Shown here in pieces: positions 1 to 8,722 of a DNA stretch of 64,000 nt; the stretch's first letter is position 1, and every line of letters starts with the position of its first letter. The notes under the pieces are model-generated. The model was not told the origin of the DNA. It made no database searches and saw only the letters and a program-made list of their open reading frames with translations. Origin of the DNA: Natronorubrum halalkaliphilum (GTDB lineage: Archaea > Halobacteriota > Halobacteria > Halobacteriales > Natrialbaceae); assembly GCF_009834785.1 (NCBI RefSeq), contig NZ_WUYX01000071.1, positions 62,001-126,000 on the forward strand, given 5' to 3'. A program made the translations under genes and the position numbers.

Positions 1-1
1 G

Positions 2-142
2 CTGTCGGGGTTCGTCTTTCTCGCGGTGACGCCCGCGTTCGACGGTGCCGGCGGCAAACTCGGGACCGTCGCCTTCGTCTCCTGCATCGGTCTCATCGGC
101 GCGCTGGAACTCCGCGAGTTCGCGGTCGAACGGATGCAATGA
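2..142 (+). CDS. C-terminal end of a membrane protein (5' truncated)
   Basis: An open frame enters from the left window edge and stops at a TGA at 140-142, giving the last 46 residues. They are hydrophobic with two short apolar stretches (LSGFVFLAV and GTVAFVSCIGLIGAL) and end in a charged tail, ELREFAVERMQ, so this is probably the end of an integral membrane protein. The family cannot be named from this fragment. It points toward ubaA, which lies on the opposite strand, so the two genes converge. A GAGTTCGGC-type hexamer tract (141-185) follows the stop. Confidence 0.55.
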   Translation: MSGFVFLAVTPAFDGAGGKLGTVAFVSCIGLIGALELREFAVERMQ

Positions 143-239
143 GTTCGGCGAGTTCGACGAATTTGGCGAGTTCGGCGAGTTCGTGGCCCGTAATTCGAGA
201 ACAGATCAGCCACCGACCGCCGACTGCCGCCTACCACCC

Positions 240-1091
240 CTAGTCCGCCGAAATCTCGCAGCTTCCTTCGTACGACACGTCGTCGACCGACTCGATCTCG
301 GGCTCGTCGCCACAGACCGGACAGGCCGGATTCGACAGGACATCGACCGTCTCGAAGCTCATGTCCATCGCGTCGTACATCAGGAGCCGGCCCTCCAGGG
401 ACTCGCCCTTGCCGAGAACGTACTTGACGACCTCGGTGGCCTGAATGCAGCCGACGGTGCCGGGGAGGACGCCGAGGACGCCGGTGGTCGCACAGTCGGG
501 AACGGTACCGGGCTCGGGTGCCTCGGGAAAGATACAGCGGTAACACGGCGGCGAGTCCGCAGATCCGTCGGATTCCCCGCCGCGTTCGTTCGTGAACGTT
601 GTCACCTGCCCTTCGAAGCGGTAGATCGCGCCGTGAGAGAGCGGCGTTCCGGTGAGCACGCAGTGATCGTTCAGCAGGTATCGCGTGGCGAAGTTGTCGC
701 TGGCGTCGAGGACGACGTCGTACTCAGCGACCAGGTCCGCGACGTTGTCGGCGTCGATCCGGATCTCGTGGGCGTCGACGTCGATATCCGGGTTGAGCGC
801 CGCGACGTAGTCGGCCGCGCTCTCGACCTTGGGGCGGCCCACGTCGTCGTCGCCGTGGACGATCTGTCGCTGCAGGTTCGACCGTTCGACGACGTCGTCG
901 TCGACGATCCCCAGCCGCCCGACTCCGGCCGCCGCGAGGTACTGGATTGCCGGCGATCCCAGCCCGCCCGCACCGACGACCAGCACCGACGCCTCGAGCA
1001 GGCGTTGCTGGCCTTCGGGGCCGATTTCGTCCATGATCACGTGTCTCGAGTAGCGATCGAGTTGGGTCGCATCGAGGCGCAGGTCGCTCAT
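240..1091 (-). CDS. ubaA: E1-like ubiquitin-activating enzyme UbaA (ThiF/MoeB/HesA family)
   Basis: This 283-aa protein is a ThiF/MoeB-type adenylating enzyme. In haloarchaea UbaA adenylates the C-terminus of ubiquitin-like SAMPs, for protein sampylation, tRNA 2-thiolation and molybdopterin synthesis. Visible features are the N-terminal RYSRHVIMDEIG signature, the nucleotide-binding loop VVGAGGLGSP, the DDDVVERSNLQRQ segment, DASDNFATRYLLND, a CATTGVLGVLPG segment carrying the likely catalytic cysteine, and two CxxC zinc knuckles (CYRC and CPVC). I chose the start at MSDLRLD: the 34 in-frame upstream codons do not look like coding sequence and MoeB-family homology begins just after this Met. 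It is monocistronic here and convergent with the fragment at the left edge. Confidence 0.93.
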   Translation of the reverse strand: MSDLRLDATQLDRYSRHVIMDEIGPEGQQRLLEASVLVVGAGGLGSPAIQYLAAAGVGRLGIVDDDVVERSNLQRQIVHGDDDVGRPKVESAADYVAALNPDIDVDAHEIRIDADNVADLVAEYDVVLDASDNFATRYLLNDHCVLTGTPLSHGAIYRFEGQVTTFTNERGGESDGSADSPPCYRCIFPEAPEPGTVPDCATTGVLGVLPGTVGCIQATEVVKYVLGKGESLEGRLLMYDAMDMSFETVDVLSNPACPVCGDEPEIESVDDVSYEGSCEISAD

Positions 1092-1235
1092 AGCCGGTAC
1101 TTGGTGTGAGAGCGAGAAAAATCCGCGGGTCGGTTCGGGGTTGGTAGAAGGGGTGACAACGGATCGAGCGACCGCATTCGATAGCCGCCACAATCCGACA
1201 ACTGGTCGAGGCAGGTCTGTGGGTGAACCAGACGA

Positions 1236-1242
1236 TTTAATA
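1236..1242 (+). promoter_or_regulatory. TATA box of the small zinc-finger gene
   Basis: TTTAATA centred 27 nt before the ATG at 1266. This is the spacing of a haloarchaeal leaderless promoter and supports that start over the in-frame upstream ATG at 1245. Confidence 0.55.
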
Positions 1243-1265
1243 GTATGGTGCGCATTGGCATACCT

Positions 1266-1451
1266 ATGGCAACCTCACCCAATGATGCCGGTGACGATGT
1301 CGTCGACCAATTCCTCTCGGATCGCGGCCACACGGTAGAACGAGTGGGGTGGGAGCAAGAGTATAACAAGAAACAGTGTCCCGACTGTGGCGGCCTCCAC
1401 GATACGGCCGCGAGCTCCTGTACCGTCTGCGGGTGGGAACCGACCCCGTAA
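1266..1451 (+). CDS. HVO_0416-type small zinc-finger protein
   Basis: A 61-aa acidic protein. Residues about 33-58 form a zinc knuckle pair, CPDCGG and CTVCGW, about 15 residues apart. The N-terminal half is a short acidic helix-forming segment (DAGDDVVDQFLSDRGHTVE). The size and CPxCG arrangement match the haloarchaeal HVO_0416 family of single-domain zinc finger proteins, whose role is not known to me; regulation or protein interaction is commonly inferred for such proteins. The start at MATSPND is supported by a TATA box 27 nt upstream, which suggests a leaderless transcript. Confidence 0.85.
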   Translation: MATSPNDAGDDVVDQFLSDRGHTVERVGWEQEYNKKQCPDCGGLHDTAASSCTVCGWEPTP

Positions 1452-1620
1452 CGCCGTCAGCAATCGCCGGTCCATTTTTCGGACGATAGCGTCTCAGCAG
1501 TCAGAACCCGCCGTCTGTGCTGTCGACACGACGCTGTTCAGTCGCGACGACCGCTATTTTCCCCACTGTCATGCGACACAATTATAATGTATTGTTCACG
1601 TAGGTGTTTTACGAACAACA

Positions 1621-1779
1621 ATGCCGGAATGCCAGAACTGCGGTGCGTTCGTGACGGATGCGTACGCTCGCGTGTTTACCCCGCGTGGCGTCGACGATCC
1701 GCGGGTCTGTCCCGACTGTCAGGACAAGATTCGAGACGGTGCTGACATCCGAACCGCACGCTCCCCGCGAAACCCCTGA
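1621..1779 (+). CDS. Small CPxC zinc protein (DUF7563-like)
   Basis: A 52-aa ORF beginning MPECQNCGAFVTDAY, with two CxxC pairs (CQNC at the N-terminus and CPDC near residue 39) that would bind one zinc. The layout, with an FVT..Y.RVF.P.GVD.PRVCP.C core and an Arg-rich end, matches what I recall of the haloarchaeal DUF7563 zinc proteins. Function is unknown. An A/T-rich segment at about 1578-1590 (ATTATAATG) is the likely promoter. Codon use is typical of the surrounding genes. Confidence 0.75.
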   Translation: MPECQNCGAFVTDAYARVFTPRGVDDPRVCPDCQDKIRDGADIRTARSPRNP

Positions 1780-1884
1780 CGGCGTCGCCGACCCGCCGCC
1801 GTCGGGCGGGTTCAAACTGGCAGACGGGTTTCTATCGACGGAAACCCACGTGACTTATGGGTATTGCGCTCTTGAACAGCTACA

Positions 1885-3756
1885 ATGGCTACCACGGAGA
1901 CGAAGGTGACCCGGTTGTTCGGTGGTCCGGGCAGCGGGAAGACGACTGCCCTGCTCGACCACGTCGAAGAAATTCTCGAGGAAGACGGCGTTACATTCCG
2001 GGATATCCTTGTCGTCTCGTACACACGAGCGGCTGCACAGGAGGTTCGCGAACGACTGGCCGAACGGCTCGACGAGAGCCCACGTGCACTGCAGGGCAAC
2101 GTCTGTACGATGCACGCGAAAGCCTACGAACTTCTGGATCTCTCTCGAAGCGACGTAATCGGCGAATCCGACAAGGAGGAGTTTTGCGAAGATTTCGGCA
2201 TCGAGTACGAAGACGAATACAGCGGTGCCGGCCGCCGGACCGCCCGATCGACGACGATCGGCAACAAGATCATCGCGACGAGTCAGTGGCTCCAGCGGAC
2301 CAGCCGCGAGGTTTCGGACTGGTACGACGTGCCGTTCCAGTGGGACGAAGAGGAGGTCCGTCTGCCACCCGAAATCGACCCCAACGCACAGGAAGGGAAC
2401 AAATACACGCCGACCTGGCCCTCCGACGACGATCGGATCGACGTCCCCGAAGCGATCCGTGCCTGGCGCAACTACAAGGGCGAGGAAGGCAAGATCGGGT
2501 TCGCGGACATGTTAGAGCGCGTGAAACAGCGCTCGCTGCTGCCGAGCGTCGATTATCTGGTGATCGACGAGTTTCAGGACATCACCACCCTTCAGTACGA
2601 CGTCTACGAGGAGTGGAAACCCCACATGAAACAGGTCCTGATCGCCGGCGACGACGACCAGGTCGTCTACTCCTGGCAAGGTGCTGACCCCGCACTCCTG
2701 CTCGACGAAGAAGTCGACGAGGACATTATTCTGCCGAACTCCTACCGACTGCCGTCGAACGTCCTCAACGCCGTCAACAAGGAGATTCGTCACATCGAGA
2801 CGCGCCAGGACAAGGACCTCAAACCGCGCAAGGAGGGCGGTGCCGTCGAGGCTCGAGCGAACGCGTCCATGCTCGACGTCGTCCGAAACGTCCGCCGAAC
2901 GCTCATCGAGAGCGACGGCACCGTCATGGTGTTGTTCCGAGCGCGGTATCAGATGTTCCAGTTCATCGACGAGTTCATCACCGAGGGCATTCCGTTCACG
3001 TCGCTGACCGACCAGCGGATGTGGACCGATCGACTCACCCAGTACGTCCGTGCCGTCGAGGCGATCGACGAGGGCGAGGACGTGACCGGCCTGCAAGCCC
3101 GGCGACTCGCCGATATGCTCCAGGAGTCGGCGTTCGGCACCAACGAGCGCGACGAACTGTTCGACGAGATCGACGAGCGCCAGGAGGAAGCTGGCATCGA
3201 GGACTTGGAGGACCTCATGATCCCGTCCGAAGTCGTCCAGGACCACGCGCCGTTCATGCCCGGTCCCGCGTCGGCGGGCGACATGGTCCGGAAAGTGACC
3301 AACTTCCAGAAGAAGAGCGTGCGGTCGTACTTCGCGATCGGCGAGTACCTCGAGATGGAGACCGACCGCGTCCGGGTCGGCACCATCCACTCCGCGAAGG
3401 GCCGCGAGGCCGACCACGTCATCGTCGGCACCGACCTCACCGAGAAGGTCGTCGAGCAGATGGTCGCGACCGTCGACGACCCCACGGACATCCCCGACTG
3501 CGAGGAGTTCACCAAGAGCTCCTCGCCCGTGCCCGTCCTGACCGACAACGAACGCCGCGTCTTCTACGTCGGCATGTCTCGGGCCCGCGAACGGTTGGTT
3601 CTGCTCGAGAACCTCGTCGACGGCGCGCCGACGCTCCCCATCGACGTCTTGCTCAACAACGAGCTTACCGACGCGAGCATGGAGGAACTGATCGAGGAGG
3701 CCCAGCAGCCACAGGACGCTGCCGACGGCGAAGAGGTCGAAGCCGAAGCGCCGTGA
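1885..3756 (+). CDS. UvrD/Rep-family superfamily 1 DNA helicase
   Basis: A 623-aa SF1A helicase with the standard ATP-driven translocase motifs: Walker A GGPGSGKTT (about residues 13-21), motif Ia SYTRAAAQEV, Walker B VIDEFQD (about 226-232), motif III GDDDQVVYSWQGADP, motif V HSAKGREADHVIV (about 501) and motif VI YVGMSRARERLVLLE. It is expected to unwind DNA in repair or replication restart. It lacks the long C-terminal nuclease domain of AddA/RecB and ends in an acidic tail. The stop codon overlaps the GTG start of the next gene by 4 nt, so the two are probably translationally coupled. The ATG at 1885 is the only Met just before the conserved N-terminal motif. Confidence 0.92.
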   Translation: MATTETKVTRLFGGPGSGKTTALLDHVEEILEEDGVTFRDILVVSYTRAAAQEVRERLAERLDESPRALQGNVCTMHAKAYELLDLSRSDVIGESDKEEFCEDFGIEYEDEYSGAGRRTARSTTIGNKIIATSQWLQRTSREVSDWYDVPFQWDEEEVRLPPEIDPNAQEGNKYTPTWPSDDDRIDVPEAIRAWRNYKGEEGKIGFADMLERVKQRSLLPSVDYLVIDEFQDITTLQYDVYEEWKPHMKQVLIAGDDDQVVYSWQGADPALLLDEEVDEDIILPNSYRLPSNVLNAVNKEIRHIETRQDKDLKPRKEGGAVEARANASMLDVVRNVRRTLIESDGTVMVLFRARYQMFQFIDEFITEGIPFTSLTDQRMWTDRLTQYVRAVEAIDEGEDVTGLQARRLADMLQESAFGTNERDELFDEIDERQEEAGIEDLEDLMIPSEVVQDHAPFMPGPASAGDMVRKVTNFQKKSVRSYFAIGEYLEMETDRVRVGTIHSAKGREADHVIVGTDLTEKVVEQMVATVDDPTDIPDCEEFTKSSSPVPVLTDNERRVFYVGMSRARERLVLLENLVDGAPTLPIDVLLNNELTDASMEELIEEAQQPQDAADGEEVEAEAP

Positions 3757-5021
3757 CCGGTGGCGATCCGACGGGCGGTGGCGGGGCTGATAGGGGTAGC
3801 GACGGTGGCGCCGATATCGATACCGACGACAGTGTCAGATCACACCTCAGGTCCACCATCAGCGAGGCGCTCGAGGCCCGCGACGCGGTGGCGTTCGTCC
3901 ACGCCGGATCCGAAGCCGATCCCGCAATCCGGTACTGTTGGTCCCGACGGGGCGCCGTCGCAATCGCGTTCGACGGTCAGGAGTGGCTCATCGATGCGGC
4001 TGCGAACGCATCGACCCACCCCGCAGAACGGCTCGCATCCCGATTGGCCGAACGTGTTGAATCGACGCTGGTACTGACGCCGGCACGGATTCCCCACGAC
4101 GCCGCACTGTATCTCGAGACCGCCGGCTTCGAACTCGCCTCGACGGACGTCATCGACGCCGCTCGAGCGACGAAAACGGCGACCGAATGCGAGCGAATCG
4201 CGGCCGTACAGGCCGCCGCCAGCGCCGGGATCCGCAGCGGGGCGTCGCTGCTCGCCGATGCGGTCGGCGACGACGGCCGACTCGTGGCCGACGGGCGGCC
4301 GGTGACTCCCGAGCGCCTTCGCACGGCGATCGACGAGGCCATCGTTTCAGCGGGTGCGTTTCCCGCGGGCAACACCGTCGTCAACCCCGATCCCGGACAT
4401 ACGCCATCGAGTCGCGATGCTGGCGACGACACTGGCACTGAGATCGGTAAGGAAAACGAGAGCGAGCGCGAGAACGAAAACGAAAACGAAACCCGGACCG
4501 GGACCGGAACCGGAACCGAACCTACCGACCACAACGACAGCGCGCTTCGACCCGGCGAGCCGATCGTTCTCGAGGCGACACCCCGCGGCCCGGACGGCTA
4601 CTATGGCAGCCTCGTTCGGACGCTCGTCGTCGACGGCGACGGCGGCCGGGAGCGTCGGGCCCACGTCGGCGTCACGCAGTCGTTCCAGTCCGCACGGGCG
4701 ATGCTGACGGCGGATACGGAGTCCGTCACGAGGGTCGAAGCCGATCTCGAGGCCGAGGTCCGCGCCTTCGGATTCGGGGAGGGCGAGGACGTCCGGACGC
4801 GAGTCGCCGGCGTCGGTCTCGAACCCCGCGAACGGCCGCTCGAGGGCGGCGACCAAATCGAACCCGGAAGCGTCGTTCGGCTCGAGTCCGCGGTCCACGT
4901 CGCCGACGGGCAGTGGCTCCGGATCGCGGATCTCCTCGTCAAAGGCGAGACGGGGGAGCGACCCGAGCTATTCGAGGGGCCGTCGCGCTCGCTCGAGCCG
5001 ACGGCGTTGCTCGAGGACTGA
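3753..5021 (+). CDS. M24 (creatinase/aminopeptidase P) family protein, possibly inactive
   Basis: A 422-aa protein started from a GTG that overlaps the helicase stop (GTGA). The N-terminal third resembles the creatinase N-domain (AIRYCWSRRGAVAIAFDGQEWLID), followed by a pita-bread-like part (ATKTATECERIAAVQAAA, then GAFPAGNTVVNPD). Residues about 215-260 are a low-complexity insert rich in Glu/Asn and then Thr/Gly, encoded by hexanucleotide repeats at 4450-4530. The usual Asp/Asp/His/Glu/Glu metal ligands are only partly recognisable: GVGLEPRERP stands where a GHGxG-type His is expected. It may therefore bind rather than cleave peptides. The TGA shares its last base with an 81-bp palindromic repeat. 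Confidence 0.8.
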   Translation: MTGGDPTGGGGADRGSDGGADIDTDDSVRSHLRSTISEALEARDAVAFVHAGSEADPAIRYCWSRRGAVAIAFDGQEWLIDAAANASTHPAERLASRLAERVESTLVLTPARIPHDAALYLETAGFELASTDVIDAARATKTATECERIAAVQAAASAGIRSGASLLADAVGDDGRLVADGRPVTPERLRTAIDEAIVSAGAFPAGNTVVNPDPGHTPSSRDAGDDTGTEIGKENESERENENENETRTGTGTGTEPTDHNDSALRPGEPIVLEATPRGPDGYYGSLVRTLVVDGDGGRERRAHVGVTQSFQSARAMLTADTESVTRVEADLEAEVRAFGFGEGEDVRTRVAGVGLEPRERPLEGGDQIEPGSVVRLESAVHVADGQWLRIADLLVKGETGERPELFEGPSRSLEPTALLED

Positions 5022-5101
5022 TACGGTTTACTGTAGTCAATGACCGCCGATCACCAGAACGGGGTCGGCGATCGACGGTAACTAGTTACAGCAATCCGTA
5101 T
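5021..5101. repeat. 81-bp dispersed palindromic element, copy A
   Basis: Begins ATACGGTTTACTGTAGTCAA and ends GTTACAGCAATCCGTAT, so the termini are imperfect inverted repeats. An inner arm ACCGCCGATCACC pairs with GGCGATCGACGGT across an 11-nt G-rich loop. The first A is also the last base of the upstream TGA stop. It has the same subtype (AACTAGTTAC right arm, flanks ctg/ga) as the copy at 35349. Confidence 0.9.
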
Positions 5102-5127
5102 GAAAAACCGAGCTGTTACAGACTGTA

Positions 5128-5268
5128 TCAGCTACCCTCGCCGGTTTCGTTCGCAGTCTGCTCTTCCTCGTCGTCTCGATCCGAACCGGTCATCCGACCG
5201 GAGAGACTGACGATCGCATCGATTAGGACTTCGCCGAGTTTGAGGATTCCGAGGAGGGAGTCGGCCAT
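5128..5268 (-). CDS. Small acidic-tailed hypothetical protein
   Basis: A 46-aa ORF read as MADSLLGILKLGEVLIDAIV followed by SLSGRMTGSDRD and an acidic tail. The N-terminal half is an amphipathic or hydrophobic helix and the C-terminal half is Asp/Glu-rich. A strong Shine-Dalgarno sequence, GGAGAG, lies 6 nt before the ATG, which supports translation. Codon third positions are GC-rich like neighbouring genes. I recognise no family; a small peripheral membrane protein is one possibility. Confidence 0.55.
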   Translation of the reverse strand: MADSLLGILKLGEVLIDAIVSLSGRMTGSDRDDEEEQTANETGEGS

Positions 5269-5342
5269 GGTGATCTCTCCTTGCTCGTTCGTACACTCGA
5301 AGGAACATAACTCTCAGCCGCTGGGTCGCGACGAACGACGCA

Positions 5343-5633
5343 CTACGAACGATCGTCATCGCGAGACACGTCTACCACGTCGCGGCTCTCGTCCGGTTCG
5401 GTATCCGAATCGCTCGTGACCGCGCCCACGACGCGTTTGGCGGCGAGTCCCGGAACATCCGTCGGCGTCGTCACCCGTCGCTGGACGACGACGAGCAACA
5501 CCGCAAGGACGAGCAGGATGCCGCCGGCCATGGTCTGACCGCGAACCAGTAACAACTCGAGTCCGGCGAGCGCGGCGGGCAGCGCGAGCACGAGGACCCC
5601 CGCGAGTTTGATCGTATCGATGATACCGGCCAT
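5343..5633 (-). CDS. Small membrane protein, DUF7533-like
   Basis: A 96-aa protein starting MAGIIDTIKLAGVLVLALPAA. It has two predicted membrane helices (about residues 8-30 and 36-50) joined by LLLVRGQTMAGG, then a conserved-looking RRVTTPTDVPGLAAKRVVGAV segment and an acidic C-terminus. This organisation fits what I recall of the haloarchaeal DUF7533 membrane proteins; the assignment is from memory of the family. Its role is unknown. It is divergent from the riboflavin synthase gene. Confidence 0.7.
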   Translation of the reverse strand: MAGIIDTIKLAGVLVLALPAALAGLELLLVRGQTMAGGILLVLAVLLVVVQRRVTTPTDVPGLAAKRVVGAVTSDSDTEPDESRDVVDVSRDDDRS

Positions 5634-5737
5634 TGCACGCTGGTAACGCGGGTGTCGTCAAAAGGACGGCGACTGTGTTCGCCGACCGCCGTTCGAGCAC
5701 CATCGCAGAACTGGAACGCATGACAGGTTCAGAACAC

Positions 5738-5745
5738 CTTTATCC
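5738..5745 (+). promoter_or_regulatory. TATA box of riboflavin synthase gene
   Basis: CTTTATCC centred about 24 nt upstream of the ATG at 5766, which implies a leaderless or nearly leaderless mRNA. Confidence 0.5.
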
Positions 5746-5765
5746 GTCGGCTGGCACGTCCGAGT

Positions 5766-6371
5766 ATGTTCACGGGAATCGTCGAGGAAACCGGCGAGAT
5801 CGTCGCTCGAGAGCGAACCGAGGACGGTCTTCGTCTCCGTATCGGTGCCGATGAGGTCGCGACGGGGCTCGAACACGGCCAAAGCATCAGCGTCAGCGGC
5901 GTCTGTCTCACGGTCGAACGCTTCGAAGACGGGGCGTGGTTCGAGGTCTTCCTCGCGACCGAGACGGTCGAACGGACCTATCTGGGCACCCTCGCCGAGG
6001 GCAATGCGGTCAATTTAGAGCGCGCGATGCCGGCCGACGGTCGGTTCGACGGGCACGTCGTCCAGGGTCACGTCGACGCGGTCGCGACGGTTTCGGCTAT
6101 CGAATCGGTCGAAGAGGATTGGTTCTTCGAGTTCGAACTTCCCGAGGGTTACGAGCGGTACGTCGTCGAGAAGGGGTCGATCACGCTCGACGGGATCAGT
6201 CTGACTGTCGCCGACCTCGACGAGGAACCCGGGCGGGTAACCGTCGCGATCATCCCGACCACCTACGATCTCACGACCCTCGCGGAAAAGGAGCCCGGCG
6301 ACCCGGTCCACCTCGAGGTCGACGTTCTCGCGAAGTACGTCGAACGACTGCTCGAGGCCCGCTTCGAGTAG
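5766..6371 (+). CDS. ribE: Riboflavin synthase, bacterial-type (two lumazine-binding domains)
   Basis: This 201-aa protein catalyses dismutation of two 6,7-dimethyl-8-ribityllumazine molecules to riboflavin. It begins with the family signature MFTGIVEE. The two tandem lumazine-binding domains are seen as GQSISVSGVCLTVERF in the first half and KGSITLDGISLTVADL in the second, each followed by the A/P..Y.RT or T..LTTL type segment, with GHVVQGHVDAVATV between them. Length is normal for the family. It stands alone; other rib genes are not in the window. Haloarchaea use this bacterial-type enzyme rather than the RibC type of methanogens. Confidence 0.95.
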   Translation: MFTGIVEETGEIVARERTEDGLRLRIGADEVATGLEHGQSISVSGVCLTVERFEDGAWFEVFLATETVERTYLGTLAEGNAVNLERAMPADGRFDGHVVQGHVDAVATVSAIESVEEDWFFEFELPEGYERYVVEKGSITLDGISLTVADLDEEPGRVTVAIIPTTYDLTTLAEKEPGDPVHLEVDVLAKYVERLLEARFE

Positions 6372-6453
6372 CGAGGGGGTCGCTTCGCTTCTCGATTCCG
6401 CGACTACCGGCCGCAGTCGGGCGGAACACCGTCTACTGGACCGTCCGAACGCT

Positions 6454-8595
6454 CTACTTCGTTCGATCGCTCGCGTCCAGTCGCCGCCGACACGCCTCGA
6501 GCAACTCGACCTGGCGCTCGAGCAGCGCCGCGGCCTGTTCGCTTCCTCGTTCGGTCTGCCGGTCGAGTTGGTCCTGAATCGCCTGAATCTGCTCGAGATG
6601 GTCCGCGACCTGTTCGGAGAGTTCGTCGTTCGCCTCGCGGACGTGTACCGCCTCGAGTTCGGCGACCGCTTCGTCCATCGACTGTGGCTGCTCGCCTGAC
6701 TTATCGGCGTCCGTACCCAGCAACGAAGCGACGGCGTCGAAGTAGCTCCGGGTAACGGCCTGGCTCGCCTCGAGACCCTGGCGCTGGGCGACCAGCGGCG
6801 CTTCGACTGCCCCCCGCGCGGCGCGCTGTTGGACGGCCAGTCCCCGTTTGATCAGTTGCTGTCCGTTCGTCATCGCGTCCTGCTGTGCGGCGAGCATGGC
6901 CGCGAGCGACGATGGTGAGCGACGGGGCTGCTGACTGGCGGCGTCGCTCTCGGATTCGGCGGTCGACGATCGGGTCGGCGGGGCGTCGTCCGGAGTCGCT
7001 GTCTCTCGCTCCGTCGCCGCGGCCCCTTCCGAAATCAGTTCACGAGCAGCCGCGTCGGGATCCGACTCCGTTTCGGCATCGGCATCAGTATCGCCGTCGA
7101 TATCGGTGCCTGTGTCAGCGTCCATCCCCCGACCCGCAATCGCGTCGGGATCGACCGCAGGGTCCGAGCGCTCATCGGGGTCCGCCGCCGCTTCGATATC
7201 GACGCCGGGATCGATTTCGTCAGAGACGTCCTGAGCGTCCGTCGCCGCTGCCTCGGTGTCGGCGGAATCCGGATCCAGTTCGGTCTCCGGACGGCTGTCC
7301 GTCGGAGACGGCGAGCGCCCCTCCACATCGGGGTCGAGTTCCGTCTCCGGTCGCGGATCCGCCTTCGATTCCGAGCGAGCATCCGCTTCGGTCGCCGATT
7401 CGATATCGACGCCGGTGTCCAGTTCGTCCGTCAGATCCATCTCGTCGGTCCCGCTCGGTCCGTCGCCAGTCTCGAGATCACCGGTGTCCTTGGATTCCGC
7501 GGCCGACTCGAGATCGACGCCGGTGTCTAGCTCGTCGGCGACGTTATCCTCCACCTCGTGTTGCCCGTCGATGCTGCCCAGTTCGTCGGACTCGGTGTCG
7601 TCTGCGGCCGATTCGATATCGACACCGGAGGTCACGTCGGCGGACAGGTCCGATCGGTCGGTCGCCGATTGGTCGCTACCGTCGGGACCGTCGTCACTCG
7701 GTTCGATCCCCCCGCTCTTCTCCGTCGGGTCGGTACCACGGGCCGTTTCGCCGCCCCGTACTTCCGTTTCGGCCGCCTCGTTCATCGGGTTGGACGGCAC
7801 GTCCGTTTCGGTTTCGTCGGGCACAGCAGTTTCGTCCTGGAGTTCGACGTCACCCGTCTCTCTGGCCCGTTCTTGCTCTCCAGTCACCTCCTGAAACTCG
7901 CTCTCGCCTCCCTCGTCGCCCGCGTCCTGCCCGCCGGCCGCACCCATCGCTTCGGTTTCGCGTCGCTCCTCGAATCGGTCCATCATCGCATCGTCCGTCT
8001 CAGGATCATCGGTTTCATCGTCCGGTTCGGATCGGGTAATCGCGTCGTCCGGCTCCGAATCGGAGATCACATCCGTCTTCGCTCGTGTCTCGGACGCGTC
8101 CGGTTCGTCCGCCCGCTCGGCTGCGTTCCCGGTCGCCGGCCCGCCCATTTCGTCGGCGCTGTTCCGGTCCGGTATCTCGCTCGAGTCCTCGACGAATCCG
8201 GTTCCGGGGTCCCGTTCCGCGGCGTTATCGGGCTCGAGTTCCGCCCCTGTTTCCGTTTCCGTTTCCATTCCCGTTCCGGTTTCGGAAACGGACCGAGCCG
8301 GTTCAGCGGACTCCGCTCCGTCGTCCACGGTCGACTCCGTCGACTCGAGCGCGTCGACGGACTCCGCCTCGAGTCGGATCGACTCGCTCGAAATCTCGTC
8401 GACGCCGTCTTCGTGAATCTCGACCGTATCCTCGGTGCCGCGCCAGCCGAGAGTGGCCTTGATGGAGTCCATGACGCCCGAACGCGGCTCGACGCGGGCG
8501 GTGTCGCCTTCGATGGTCGTGACGGTTCCGATCACCTCGCCGTTGGCGTTCTCGACGGTTTTGTCGATGTCGTCGTCGGTAAACGTCCCACTCAT
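6454..8595 (-). CDS. Large acidic protein with N-terminal PRC-barrel-like domain, repeat region and C-terminal coiled coil
   Basis: A 713-aa protein in three parts. Residues 1-75 (DKTVENANGEVIGTVTTIEG then DTARVEPRSGV) look like a small PRC-barrel-type beta domain. Residues about 80-540 are extremely acidic and low complexity, and contain four spaced copies of a DELDTGVDIESA-like motif and two of PETELDPD. Residues about 560-713 are a predicted helical coiled coil (SSLAAMLAAQQDAMTNGQQL then LVAQRQGLEASQAVTRSYFD) that recalls phasin-like or granule-associated helical domains. No enzyme motif is visible. The C-terminus faces ribE. A surface, scaffold or storage-granule role is only a guess. A 354-aa opposite-strand ORF here is a compositional shadow. 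Confidence 0.8.
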   Translation of the reverse strand: MSGTFTDDDIDKTVENANGEVIGTVTTIEGDTARVEPRSGVMDSIKATLGWRGTEDTVEIHEDGVDEISSESIRLEAESVDALESTESTVDDGAESAEPARSVSETGTGMETETETGAELEPDNAAERDPGTGFVEDSSEIPDRNSADEMGGPATGNAAERADEPDASETRAKTDVISDSEPDDAITRSEPDDETDDPETDDAMMDRFEERRETEAMGAAGGQDAGDEGGESEFQEVTGEQERARETGDVELQDETAVPDETETDVPSNPMNEAAETEVRGGETARGTDPTEKSGGIEPSDDGPDGSDQSATDRSDLSADVTSGVDIESAADDTESDELGSIDGQHEVEDNVADELDTGVDLESAAESKDTGDLETGDGPSGTDEMDLTDELDTGVDIESATEADARSESKADPRPETELDPDVEGRSPSPTDSRPETELDPDSADTEAAATDAQDVSDEIDPGVDIEAAADPDERSDPAVDPDAIAGRGMDADTGTDIDGDTDADAETESDPDAAARELISEGAAATERETATPDDAPPTRSSTAESESDAASQQPRRSPSSLAAMLAAQQDAMTNGQQLIKRGLAVQQRAARGAVEAPLVAQRQGLEASQAVTRSYFDAVASLLGTDADKSGEQPQSMDEAVAELEAVHVREANDELSEQVADHLEQIQAIQDQLDRQTERGSEQAAALLERQVELLEACRRRLDASDRTK

Positions 8596-8722
8596 GGCTC
8601 AGGACTGCGCTGCCCGACGTGAGTCTGTGTTGCCTGCACCAGCCAGTACGTCCGTCGTCCGTTCCCGTTGTATCCGGAACCGAAACTCGGTCGCCGTGAG
8701 AACCCGCGATCGCGCGTTAGCC

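Noticed and set aside
3021-3752. In-frame upstream extension of the M24-like gene
   Set aside because: It overlaps the helicase in another frame and is Arg-rich; the GTG at 3753 gives the normal N-terminus.
7558-8622. 354-aa plus-strand ORF
   Set aside because: Antisense to the acidic repeat protein; Arg/Phe/Val-rich composition is a codon-bias shadow.
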